Positions 9,553 to 16,521 of a stretch of DNA of 20,798 nucleotides are shown one piece after another. The notes under the pieces are model-generated. The model made no database searches. It saw nothing but the letters and a program-made list of their open reading frames with translations, and was not told where the DNA came from. Numbering within the stretch: position 1 is the stretch's first letter; each line of letters begins with the position of its first letter. The stretch comes from Gemmatimonadota bacterium (GTDB taxonomy: Bacteria > Gemmatimonadota > Gemmatimonadetes > Gemmatimonadales > GWC2-71-9). The translations under genes were made by a program, and so were the position numbers. The stretch is from positions 1-20,798 of the forward strand of contig QHVD01000031.1 of assembly GCA_003222235.1 (NCBI GenBank). The letters run 5' to 3'.

Positions 9553-10264
9553 TTTCCGCGGCAAGGTCGTCCTCGTCAGCGGCGTCGGCCGGATCGGCCA
9601 GATCGGGCACGCCGTCGCCCGCGGGTTTGGGCGTGCCGGGGCGAAACTCGTCATCGGCGCCGTGAACGCCGTCGGGCTCGCCGAGCGGGCGCAGGAATTC
9701 GCGGCGGAGGGGTTTGCCGTCCGGTCCTGCGCCGGCGATCTCACGACGCCCGAGGCCGCGCGCCGGGCGGTGGCCGAGGCGAGGGTGCAGTTCGGCGGGC
9801 TCGACGTGGTCGTGAACGTCGCCGGCGGGCTCGTGAATCACGGATCCGCCCTCGATCTCGAGCCCGAGCAGCTGGACCGTGAGCTCGCAGTGAACATCAA
9901 GACCACCTTCTTCGTGTCGCAGGCCGCGATCCCCGCGTTGCTCGAGCGCGGCGGCGGCGTGATCGTCAACTTCGCCTCCGTCGCCGTCCTCAAGCCCCAG
10001 AGCCAGATGGCGTCGTACATCGCGGCGAAGTCGGCCGTCGCCGGCCTCACGCGCGCCCTGGCCCGCGAGTTCCGCGACCGTGGCGTTCGGGTGAACGCCG
10101 TGGCCCCCGGCACGATGAGGACCGCCGACAACCTCGCCCAGATGAAGGATGCCAACGTGCGCTGGGTGGAGCTGGACGACCTCGTGAGCGCGGTGCTCTA
10201 CCTCGCGAGCGACGAGGCGAAGGCGGTCACGGGCGCGATCTTGCCCGTGACCGGGGACGTCTAG
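9542..10264 (+). CDS. Short-chain dehydrogenase/reductase
   Basis: A 240-residue SDR oxidoreductase. The dinucleotide-binding turn is VSGVGRIGQIGHAV, the adenine-side Asp is in CAGDLTTP, the NNAG-like motif reads VNVAGG, and the catalytic set is Ser in VNFASVAV with Tyr159 and Lys163 in YIAAK. NAVAPGTMRTADN is the usual segment after the active site. The closest general type is the 3-oxoacyl-ACP reductase group, but substrate is unknown. GTG 9542 overlaps the end of the peroxiredoxin gene by 11 bases and begins six residues before the first strand; a GTG 18 bases further upstream is possible. No separate promoter is seen, so it is probably transcribed with the selenoprotein. Confidence 0.85.
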   Translation: MPADFRGKVVLVSGVGRIGQIGHAVARGFGRAGAKLVIGAVNAVGLAERAQEFAAEGFAVRSCAGDLTTPEAARRAVAEARVQFGGLDVVVNVAGGLVNHGSALDLEPEQLDRELAVNIKTTFFVSQAAIPALLERGGGVIVNFASVAVLKPQSQMASYIAAKSAVAGLTRALAREFRDRGVRVNAVAPGTMRTADNLAQMKDANVRWVELDDLVSAVLYLASDEAKAVTGAILPVTGDV

Positions 10265-10275
10265 AGAACGACGCC

Positions 10276-11058
10276 GTGCCGATGCGGGACGTGGTGGTGG
10301 TCGGCGGCGGGTGTTACGGGACTTTCTACGCCCGTCAGCTCGCCAAGGCGAAGGAAAGAGCAAAGGCGGGCTATCGTCGCGTGATCGTCGTCGATCGCGA
10401 TCCCAACTGCCACGCTCGCGTCGAGCTGGGCGAAGCGCCGGACCGCGCGTTCGCGACCCGCGAGTGGACGGACTACTTCGCCCGGTTCCTCGGTCGGGCG
10501 GAGCGCGCCCGGCCGGGCGAGCCCCGAGATTTCATCGTGCCATCGCCGCTCATGCCGCATCTCATGTTCGAGTGGGTGCTCGCGCGCGCACGACAGCGCT
10601 GGCCCGAGCGCTCGGTCGCGGTCGCACCGGTCCCGGGAAGCCTCGGTACGCCGTACGACCGCACGGCGCCGGACCGCGCCCGCTACGTCTCCTTCGCCGA
10701 CTGGATCTGCCCCACGCACTGCGTCGAGCCCGCGACGTGCCCGGCGATCGGGGGCCCCCGGACGTGGGAGATGGGCGACGCCGTGCGCGCGCTCGTCACG
10801 CGGCTGCAAGCGCAGGGCGAGCGCGTCTTCGGGCCGGCGTTGTTCGTGTGCCGGCACCATGTGTTCGGGGTCGGGACGTTCGCGGTGGATGCCGTGCTGG
10901 AGGGGGATGAGACCGTGAAGACTGCGGGGGCGAGCGGCGAGCCGGCCGCGGTGTTGGTGGGGACGATCTCGAGCTGTCACGGTGCACTGAACCTCCTGCG
11001 GATCGGGGCGGGACACGGCGGCACGGGCGGCAAAGACGGCAAGGGCGGCAAAGGGTAG
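10276..11058 (+). CDS. Unrecognised Rossmann-type protein with a Cys-rich segment
   Basis: A 260-residue protein. The N terminus MRDVVVVGGGCYGTFYARQL is a nucleotide-binding (FAD or NAD) beta-alpha turn, followed by IVVDRDPNCHA, as in dehydrogenase-like folds. A striking central segment, DWICPTHCVEPATCPAIGGP, has three Cys and one His in C-x3-C-x5-C spacing and might bind a metal or Fe-S cluster. A second cluster, CRHHVFGVGT, lies near residue 195. I cannot name a function. The last 15 residues (GHGGTGGKDGKGGKG) are coded by the left arm of the nonamer repeat and are unlikely to be part of the fold. Start is GTG 10276; ATG 10282 is equally possible. No strong ribosome site. Confidence 0.65.
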   Translation: MPMRDVVVVGGGCYGTFYARQLAKAKERAKAGYRRVIVVDRDPNCHARVELGEAPDRAFATREWTDYFARFLGRAERARPGEPRDFIVPSPLMPHLMFEWVLARARQRWPERSVAVAPVPGSLGTPYDRTAPDRARYVSFADWICPTHCVEPATCPAIGGPRTWEMGDAVRALVTRLQAQGERVFGPALFVCRHHVFGVGTFAVDAVLEGDETVKTAGASGEPAAVLVGTISSCHGALNLLRIGAGHGGTGGKDGKGGKG

Positions 11059-11116
11059 CTCGCGTGCTGGCCGTGCTCCCCTGCCGCCCTAGCCGCCCCT
11101 GCCGCCCTTGCCGCCC
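11017..11116. repeat. Locus C: inverted nonamer arrays (GGCGGCAAR / NNGCCGCCC)
   Basis: Left arm 11017-11055 has 9-base units GGCGGCAAA, GACGGCAAG, GGCGGCAAA; right arm 11077-11116 has CTGCCGCCC, TAGCCGCCC, CTGCCGCCC, TTGCCGCCC. The arms are complementary and could form a long stem with a loop of about 20 bases. The left arm is translated as the Gly/Lys tail of the Rossmann-type protein and the right arm ends directly at the ATG of the DUF309 gene. The unit is shared with locus D. Confidence 0.85.
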
Positions 11117-11476
11117 ATGACACCGCACGAGCGTCGTGCGATCCTGACCCGCGCCCGCGACCAGTTCAACGCCGGCGAGTACTGGCTCGCTCACGAGTCC
11201 CTGGAAACCATCTGGCGTTCTATTATTACGGAAGCGGCGGCGCCGGTTTGGCAGGGGTTGATTCAGGCGGCGGCCGCACTGCTCCATCGAGAACGCGGCA
11301 ACCGTCACGGCGTGGATGTCGTCGGTGGGGCGGCCCTTGAGAAACTGGCCGGCCCGCAGCGGGCGGACGTCGAGCTCGAGACCGTGCATTTTCGCGCGCA
11401 GCTGGCGCACGCCCTGGTGGGGGAGGGGGATCCCCCGCGACTGGAATTCCGGACGGATGACGGACAAGGCGACTAA
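11117..11476 (+). CDS. DUF309 family protein
   Basis: A 119-residue helical protein of unknown function. The family signature is clear: FNAGEYWLAHESLETIW, then AAPVWQGLIQAAAALLHRER and GNRHGV. The conserved acidic and His residues in YWLAHE and the Arg/His in the second motif are typical and may form a site, but no activity is established for the family as far as I know. ATG 11117 directly follows the right arm of the nonamer repeat; no ribosome-binding sequence exists upstream, and the start codon could be buried next to the stem. The 3' end overlaps the thioredoxin reductase start by 20 bases. Confidence 0.82.
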   Translation: MTPHERRAILTRARDQFNAGEYWLAHESLETIWRSIITEAAAPVWQGLIQAAAALLHRERGNRHGVDVVGGAALEKLAGPQRADVELETVHFRAQLAHALVGEGDPPRLEFRTDDGQGD

Positions 11477-12378
11477 CGGCTACGACGTGATCATCGTGGG
11501 CGCTGGGCCCGCCGGGCTGTGCGCCGCCATGTACGCCGGCCGCGGGATGCTCAAGGCCCTGGCGATCGAGCGGGGCGCCCCGGGGGGCGAGCTGCTGAAC
11601 ACCGACCTCATCGAGGACTACATCGGGTTCGAGAGCATCAACGGCTGGGAGCTCGCCCAGAAGATGGCGGCGCACGCGCAGAAATTCGGCGCCGAGATCG
11701 TCACCGACACCGTCGAGCGGATCCGCAAGGCGGACGACGGCTGGTTCGAGGTCACGACCGCCCGGGACGCGCAGTTCCGGGCGCCGGTCGTGATCCTCAC
11801 CGCCGGCGGAACGCCGCTGAAGCTCGGCGTGCCCGGTGAACGAGAGTACGCCGGTAAGGGCGTGTCCTACTGCGCGGTGTGCGACGGGGCGTTCTTCAAA
11901 GGCGAAGTGCTGGCGGTGGTGGGCGGGGGGGACGCCGCCCTGGAGGAAGCCGACTTTCTCACGCGGTACGCGAGCAGGGTGTACATCGTGCACCGGCGCG
12001 ACCGGTTCCGGGCGTCGAAGATCCTCCAAGGTGATTTGGAACAAGCGGGTCGTCGAGATCGAGGGCACCGAGAAGGGCGCCGACCATCTCGTGCTCGAGG
12101 ACACCGTCACAGGAGACCGCTCCACGCTCAAGGTCGGCGGCGTGTTCATCTTCATCGGCTTCAGGCCGAACACGGGCGTCGTGGAAGGGCACTTCGAGCA
12201 CGACGCCGCGGGCTACATGATCACCGATGAGCGGATGATGACGTCCATCCCCGGTCTGTTCGCCGCGGGGGATGTGCGCAGCCAGCTCACGCGCCAGATC
12301 ACCACCGCCGTGGGCGATGCCACGACCGCCGCGATCGCGGCGGAGAAGTACCTCACCGCGCTGCGCGAGAAGGATTAA
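11457..12378 (+). pseudogene. trxB: Thioredoxin reductase with internal frameshifting deletion
   Basis: A flavoprotein that would reduce thioredoxin with NADPH. The first frame (from ATG 11457) has YDVIIVGAGPAGLCAAMYA (FAD), the redox pair in CAVCDG, the NADPH turn VGGGDAALEEADF and VYIVHRRDRFRASKILQ. At about 12027/12028 homology jumps to the +1 frame, resuming with KVIWNKRVVEIEGTEKGAD and running through GVFIFIGFRPNT and LFAAGDVRSQLTRQITTAVG to TAA 12376-12378. The roughly 8-11 residues normally between SKILQ and the strand before WNK (typically DRAFANP-like) are missing, so the lesion is a deletion of 3n+2 bases rather than a single-base slip. As written the gene yields a truncated protein. 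An assembly error is possible; both halves are otherwise intact. Confidence 0.8.
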
Positions 12379-12393
12379 CGCCGGAGTCACCTC

Positions 12394-12987
12394 GTGAAGA
12401 TCGTCCAGATCCCGAACGGGCAGTTCGTCGAGAACTGCTACCTCGTGATCGACGAGGGGAGCCGAGAGTGCGTCGTCATCGATCCCGGTGAAGAGGCGGG
12501 CCTGATCCTGCGCCGGATTACCGAGGCGGGCGTGCGGCCCGTGGCGATCTGGGTCACGCACGCGCACCTTGACCACGTGATGGGCGTCCCACGACTCAGT
12601 TGGGAGACGCGCGCCCCCATCTAGGGGTTGGCGTTCGGCATCCGGGTCGAGTCGCTCCCGCCCCCCGACCGGGAGTTCGTCCCTGGGGAGACCGTACGGG
12701 TCGGCACCGTGGGCTTCACGGTGCGACACGCGCCGGGTCACTCGCCCGGGAGCGTGTGCCTCGTCGGGGACGGCGTGGTCTTCACGGGCGACGTCCTGTT
12801 CGCGGGATCCATCGGCCGCACCGATCTCCCGGGCGCGGACTTCGACACGCTGATCCGGAGCATCGAGCGCGAGTTGCTGGTCCTGCCCGATTCCACCATG
12901 GTGTACAGCGGTCATGGACCCGAAACCACCGTCGGACGAGAGCGCGGAACCAACCCCTTCCTCACCGGCGTCCACCGCGTCGCCTGA
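12394..12987 (+). pseudogene. Metallo-beta-lactamase-fold hydrolase with deletion and amber stop
   Basis: A glyoxalase II/YcbL-like hydrolase. From GTG 12394 the frame has VKIVQIPNGQFVENCYLVID, the metal motif VTHAHLDHVMG and WETRAPI, then TAG at 12622-12624. The same frame continues with GLAFGIRVESLPPPDREF, HAPGHSPGSVCLVGDG, FTGDVLFAGSIGRTDLPG and VYSGHGPETT to TGA 12985-12987, so all metal ligands (HxHxDH, His, Asp, His) survive. In relatives, about 15-18 residues (a YLHPAD-type strand and helix) separate API from the LAFG segment; they are absent. The TAG looks like the deletion scar (TA from the Tyr codon joined to a G). It is in frame otherwise. Read as is, only 76 residues are made. Confidence 0.7.
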
Positions 12988-12988
12988 G

Positions 12989-13102
12989 ATGCGCCCGGCC
13001 TGCCTGCGCTGCGGCGCCGCGGTTCCGCCCAAGCCGTGGGGCTGCAGGCACCCGTGCGCCAACTGTGGCTTCCTCTATCCGCTGGGTGACTGCTCGGATT
13101 GA
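12989..13102 (+). CDS. Small zinc-ribbon-like protein
   Basis: A 37-residue protein starting at ATG 12989, just after the hydrolase stop: CLRCGAAVPPKPWGCRHPCA, NCGFLYPLGDCSD. Six Cys and one His are arranged as CxxC, C-x3-C-x2-C and a final Cys, fitting one or two zinc sites. I recall a similar GDCSD-ending short protein from related bacteria, but cannot name a role. ATG 12914 in the same frame would give 62 residues, adding a Ser/Pro-rich stretch that overlaps the hydrolase; it is less likely. The end overlaps the flippase-like gene by 17 bases if GTG 13086 is used. Confidence 0.6.
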   Translation: MRPACLRCGAAVPPKPWGCRHPCANCGFLYPLGDCSD

Positions 13103-13991
13103 GCCGACGCTCATGATTGGCCACCTGCTCGCGCTTGCGCTGCTGGCGCTCGACTGCCTGGTGCGCGCCTGGCGCATCCAGCTCGCCGTCTGGACGGCGG
13201 GGGCCCGGCTCGCCTTCAACGACGCGGTCCGCCTGAACCTGTACGGCGAGGCGGCGTCGCAGCTCACGCCGAACCGCCTGGGCGGCGAGCCGGCGCGGTT
13301 TCTCGGCCTCACCGAAGCGGGCCTGCGGCCGGTCACCGGGCTCGTGGCGATCGGCCTCGAGGTGGCGGGCGAATGGCCCGTGTTCCTGGTGCTCGCCGCG
13401 GCGCTCATCGCCTACTACGTCCCGGACTGGCACATCGCCGCCACCGCGTGGCTGCGGCGCCATCGGGCCCGGGAGCTCGTTACCGTGGAGCTCGCGGCGC
13501 TCTCTGTGCTGCTCGCCGTCTACCTGCTTCAGCGCCTCGTGCGTTCGGGGATGATCCGCCACCGTGTCCGGCGCCAGTGGCGCGTCGCCTTGGCGCATGT
13601 GCGCCGCGCGCCGTGGTGGGTGCTCGGGGCGGGTGGACTGCTCACGGTCGTGAGCGTCGCGGCCCGCGCGCTCGTGCTGCCCGCCCTCGCCTGGGGACTG
13701 CACGGCCGGCCGCCCTTCGCGCAGATGTTCTACGGCGCGCTGGCCCTGCTCCACGCCCCGCTCGTCGTGCCGCTCCCCTCCGGCGGCGGGGGACTCGAGG
13801 TGGCGTTTCTCCAGGGGTTCGCCGGCGACTTCGGGGCGCGCCAGGTGACGATGCTGCTGCTGTGGCGCTTCTACACGGCCGTGCTGCTCACCGCGCTGGG
13901 CGTCATCGCGCTGCTGAAGAGCCTCGGGCTGCGCGCCGCGATGGAGCTGTTCAAGATCGGTTGGGGAGGGCGAAGGCGCACGGAGCGGTAG
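13086..13991 (+). CDS. Flippase-like / lysylphosphatidylglycerol synthase TM-family protein (possibly N-truncated)
   Basis: An integral membrane protein of the UPF0104/LPG_synthase_TM family, 301 residues from GTG 13086 (292 from ATG 13113). Hydrophobic helices are MIGHLLALALLALDCLV, WPVFLVLAAALIAYYV, VELAALSVLLAVYLL, WWVLGAGGLLTVVSVAA, a segment near LALLHAPLVVPLPSGGGG, and VLLTALGVIALL. Family marks are CLVRAWRIQL, LNLYGEAASQLTPNRLGGEP and PLPSGGGGLEVAFLQG. Members normally start with one more transmembrane helix and a loop before the segment that here is the N terminus, so about 35-40 residues may be missing. Function is likely lipid or glycolipid handling in the membrane; substrate unknown. 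No strong ribosome site is seen for either start. Confidence 0.75.
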   Translation: MTARIEPTLMIGHLLALALLALDCLVRAWRIQLAVWTAGARLAFNDAVRLNLYGEAASQLTPNRLGGEPARFLGLTEAGLRPVTGLVAIGLEVAGEWPVFLVLAAALIAYYVPDWHIAATAWLRRHRARELVTVELAALSVLLAVYLLQRLVRSGMIRHRVRRQWRVALAHVRRAPWWVLGAGGLLTVVSVAARALVLPALAWGLHGRPPFAQMFYGALALLHAPLVVPLPSGGGGLEVAFLQGFAGDFGARQVTMLLLWRFYTAVLLTALGVIALLKSLGLRAAMELFKIGWGGRRRTER

Positions 13992-14022
13992 GCGCGCCAT
14001 GCGAGAGGAGGCGAGAGAGCCC

Positions 14023-14568
14023 ATGCCGGATCCCCGAATCCAGCCACCCGCGCCCGACGAAGCAGCTCCGGAGGTGCGCCCGATCTTCGCTACGTACCTG
14101 AAGGAGCGCGGCAACATCCCGAACATGTTCAGGACGGTCGCGCTCCGGCCGAACCACCTCCGCACGCTGGTCGCGCACTTCCGCAGCGTGATGAGCGAGG
14201 GCACGGTGCCTCCCCTGCTGAAGGAGCTGCTGTGGGTGCGCATCGCTCATCTCAACCGCTGCCGCTACTGACTGAACTCCCACACTGTCTTGGCAAGACA
14301 GAAGGGCGCGACCGATGAGCTGGTTGCCGCGATTCAGGACCGCGGGCGGCGGGAGGCCGTCGAGGGTCTCGAGCCCGGCTGGCGGGCGGCGCTCGAGTAT
14401 GCGGAGGTGATCCACACGTCGGGGCACGACGTGACTGATGAGCTGTACGGGAGACTACGGCAGGCGTGGGACGACGGGCAAATCGTCGAGATCACGCTCG
14501 TCATCGGCATGACGGAGTACTTCAACCGGTTCAACGATGCCCTGCGGGTGGAGCCGACCAAAGGCTAG
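14023..14568 (+). CDS. AhpD/carboxymuconolactone-decarboxylase-like selenoprotein (in-frame UGA 14269-14271)
   Basis: A 181-residue CMD/AhpD-fold protein if UGA 14269-14271 is Sec83. The frame gives IPNMFRTVALRPNHLRTLVA, LKELLWVRIAHLNRCRY, the UGA, then LNSHTVLARQKGATDELVAA, YAEVIHTSGHDVTDELYGRL and VEITLVIGMTEYFNRFNDAL. Family members read CxxC-xxx-H here; this gene has C80-R-Y-U83 with His87, so the second (reactive) Cys of the redox pair is replaced by Sec. Homology continues directly after the UGA. A perfect hairpin follows. Start ATG 14023 has AGGAGG 11 bases upstream; ATG 13999 would add 8 residues. Likely role: thiol/selenol-based peroxide or disulfide chemistry in the cytoplasm. Stop TAG 14566-14568 forms part of a -10-like box of the next gene. 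Confidence 0.88.
14279..14306 (+). promoter_or_regulatory. Bacterial SECIS-like hairpin of the CMD selenoprotein
   Basis: CTGTCTT (14285-14291) pairs perfectly with AAGACAG (14295-14301), leaving the loop GGC. A lower CCC/GGG helix (14279-14281 with 14304-14306) can extend it across a small internal loop. The apical loop starts 20 bases after the UGA, within the range known for bacterial SECIS elements, and the loop begins with G as usual. The hairpin lies in the coding sequence, as bacterial elements do. Confidence 0.75.
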
Positions 14569-14571
14569 ATT
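14566..14571 (+). promoter_or_regulatory. Possible -10 box of a leaderless aspartase mRNA
   Basis: TAGATT fits TANNNT and ends 6 bases before the GTG start; no ribosome-binding sequence is present. No convincing -35 box lies 17 bases upstream, so this is weak. Confidence 0.25.
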
Positions 14572-14577
14572 GGTGCC

Positions 14578-16005
14578 GTGACCGAACGGACGGATGGGAC
14601 GGGGGCGACCCGCATCGAGCGTGACCCGTTGGGAGAATTGCCCGTTCCCGTCGGCGCGCTATATGGGATCCAGACCGAGCGGGCGCGCCGCAACTTCCCA
14701 ATCTCTCACCTCGCTCCGCTCGCCACCTTCGTCGACGCGGTCGTCCGGATCAAGAAGGCCGCCGCCCTCACCCACAAGGAGACGAGGCGGCTCGACCCCG
14801 CGCTCGCGGACGCGATCGTGCGCGCGGCAGACGAGGTGCTCGGGGGCCTTCATCGCGACCACTTCGTCGTGGACCCCTACCAGGCGGGCGCGGGGACTTC
14901 GCACAACATGAACTGTAACGAGGTCCTCGCCAACCGCGCGAACGAGCTGCTGGGCGGGAAGCGCGGCGAGTACACGCCGGTGCACCCGAACGATCACGTG
15001 AACATGGCCCAGTCCACGAACGACGTGATCCCCACCGCCATCCGGCTCGCCGCGCTGGCGCAGCTCCCGGCGCTGCTCGAGGCGACGAGCCGGCTGGCAC
15101 GCGCCTTCCTCGCGAAGGGCAAGGCATTCGACGGGACCCCCAAGTCCGGCCGGACCCCTCTCGAGGACGCGACCCCCATTCGTCTGGGCCAGGAGTTCAC
15201 CGCCTTCGGCCGCACTATCGAGCGCAACCGCGACCGGATCGCGGCGGCGGCGGACGCGCTGCGCGATCTGGGCATCGGCGGCACGGCCGTGGGCACCGGG
15301 CTCAACGCCGAGCCGGAGTATCCCCGGCTCATGGTGAAGCACCTTCAGGCGATCACCAGCCTCGAGCTGCGGGAGGGGAGGGACCGCGTTCAGCTGATGC
15401 AATCACTGGGCGACGCGGCGGCGTTTTCGGGAGCGCTGCGGACGTACGCCGTGGACCTGGGGAAGATCGCGAGCGACATCCGGCTGCTCGCCTCCGGTCC
15501 CCGCACCGGGCTCGCCGAGATCGCCCTGCCGGCGGTCCAGCCGGGCTCGAGCATCATGCCGGGGAAGGTGAACCCGTCCATCGCCGAGATGGTGAACATG
15601 GTGTGCTACCAGGCGCTCGGCAGCGACGTGACCATCGCCGCGGCGGCGGAGGCGGGGCAACTCGAGCTGAACGTGATGATGCCGGTGATCGCGCACAACC
15701 TCCTGTTCACGATGCTGATCCTCACCAACGCCTCGCGGGTCTTCGCCGAGCGGTGCGTGGAGGGGATCGAGGCGGACCGGGCGCAGTGCGAGCACTGGCT
15801 CGAGCGGAGCCCGGCGCTGGTCACGGCGCTCGCGCCGAAGATCGGCTACGCCGAGGCGGCGAAGCTCGCGAAAGAGGCCGTGGCGAAGAACGTGACCGTG
15901 CGGCAGCTCGTCATGGAGAAGGGCATCCTGAAAGGCAAGGATCTGGAAGACGTGCTCGATCTGATGGCGATGACCGAGCTCGGAGTGCCGGGCCGGCGCA
16001 AATGA
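14578..16005 (+). CDS. aspA: Aspartate ammonia-lyase (aspartase)
   Basis: A 475-residue member of the fumarase/aspartase superfamily, forming fumarate and ammonia from aspartate. DPLGELPVPVGALYGIQTER with NFPIS points to aspartase rather than fumarase, whose matching motif is usually LWGAQT. Other blocks: GAGTSHNMNCNEVLANRANE, VHPNDHVNMAQSTNDVIPTA, GGTAVGTGLNAEPEYP and the signature loop GSSIMPGKVNPSIAEM that carries the catalytic Ser. The C terminus (RQLVMEKGILKGKDLEDVLD) is also family-like, and the length is normal. Start GTG 14578 is nine bases after the selenoprotein stop. The stop overlaps an ATG in frame with the next gene. Fumarase activity cannot be fully ruled out from sequence. Confidence 0.9.
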   Translation: MTERTDGTGATRIERDPLGELPVPVGALYGIQTERARRNFPISHLAPLATFVDAVVRIKKAAALTHKETRRLDPALADAIVRAADEVLGGLHRDHFVVDPYQAGAGTSHNMNCNEVLANRANELLGGKRGEYTPVHPNDHVNMAQSTNDVIPTAIRLAALAQLPALLEATSRLARAFLAKGKAFDGTPKSGRTPLEDATPIRLGQEFTAFGRTIERNRDRIAAAADALRDLGIGGTAVGTGLNAEPEYPRLMVKHLQAITSLELREGRDRVQLMQSLGDAAAFSGALRTYAVDLGKIASDIRLLASGPRTGLAEIALPAVQPGSSIMPGKVNPSIAEMVNMVCYQALGSDVTIAAAAEAGQLELNVMMPVIAHNLLFTMLILTNASRVFAERCVEGIEADRAQCEHWLERSPALVTALAPKIGYAEAAKLAKEAVAKNVTVRQLVMEKGILKGKDLEDVLDLMAMTELGVPGRRK

Positions 16006-16043
16006 GCGTCGGCAAAGAACATTCTCAGACCGGAGGTGCACGC

Positions 16044-16448
16044 GTGAACTGGATCGTCGCCGGACTGATCACGGGCGTCGCGGCCTACGTCGTCGACTTC
16101 GTGATGTGGAGCAAGGTGTTCAGGAAAGGCATGGACCAGTACGTCACGCCGCCCCCCGCAGGGCAGAACATCGAGATGGGCCCCATGCTCGCCAAGGCGG
16201 CCGTGCTGGCGCTCGCGTTCGGCCTGATCGTCGCTGGCCTGTATCAGCACTTCAAGACCAGTCTGTGGGCGAGCGGCGTCCTGGGTGGAATGGAGTTCGG
16301 CACGATCCTGTGGCTCACCATCGGGCTCGCGACCATCGGGACCAGCGTTTGGTTCGACAAGGTCCGGACGCTCATGAACGCCCAGTTTTGGGCCTGGCTC
16401 GTGCGGGCGAACGTGGCCGGGATCGTGGCCGCGGTGCTCGTCAAGTAG
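16044..16448 (+). CDS. Small four-helix membrane protein of unknown function
   Basis: A 134-residue integral membrane protein with about four helices: WIVAGLITGVAAYVVDFVMW, AVLALAFGLIVAGLY, TILWLTIGLATIGTSVW and FWAWLVRANVAGIVAAVLV. The layout resembles DUF1761-type proteins, though I am not certain. GTG 16044 is chosen because GGAGG lies 7 bases upstream. ATG 16002 in the same frame overlaps the aspartase stop and would add 14 polar residues. No charged active-site motif is visible. The stop is at the edge of the second nonamer array. Confidence 0.65.
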   Translation: MNWIVAGLITGVAAYVVDFVMWSKVFRKGMDQYVTPPPAGQNIEMGPMLAKAAVLALAFGLIVAGLYQHFKTSLWASGVLGGMEFGTILWLTIGLATIGTSVWFDKVRTLMNAQFWAWLVRANVAGIVAAVLVK

Positions 16449-16520
16449 GGCGGCAGAGACGGCAAGGGCGGCAAGGAGTCGAGCGTGCCACCCCTGCCGC
16501 CTTTGCCGCCCCTGCCGCCC
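16448..16520. repeat. Locus D: inverted nonamer arrays, same unit as locus C
   Basis: Left arm 16448-16476 (GGGCGGCAG, AGACGGCAA, GGGCGGCAA, GG) and right arm 16488-16520 (with CTGCCGCCT, TTGCCGCCC, CTGCCGCCC) are complementary, with a loop of about 11 bases. The array starts inside the stop codon of the membrane protein and ends two bases before the -35 box of the Rrf2 promoter, so it may separate the two transcription units. Confidence 0.85.
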
Positions 16521-16521
16521 A

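Noticed and set aside
12018..12045. Programmed ribosomal frameshift in thioredoxin reductase
   Set aside because: No slippery heptamer lies at the junction, and conserved residues are absent, which frameshifting would not cause.
12622..12624. Pyrrolysine at the in-frame TAG of the hydrolase
   Set aside because: Residues around the TAG are missing compared with relatives, so a deletion scar explains it. No pyl genes are in the window, and the position is not an active-site residue.
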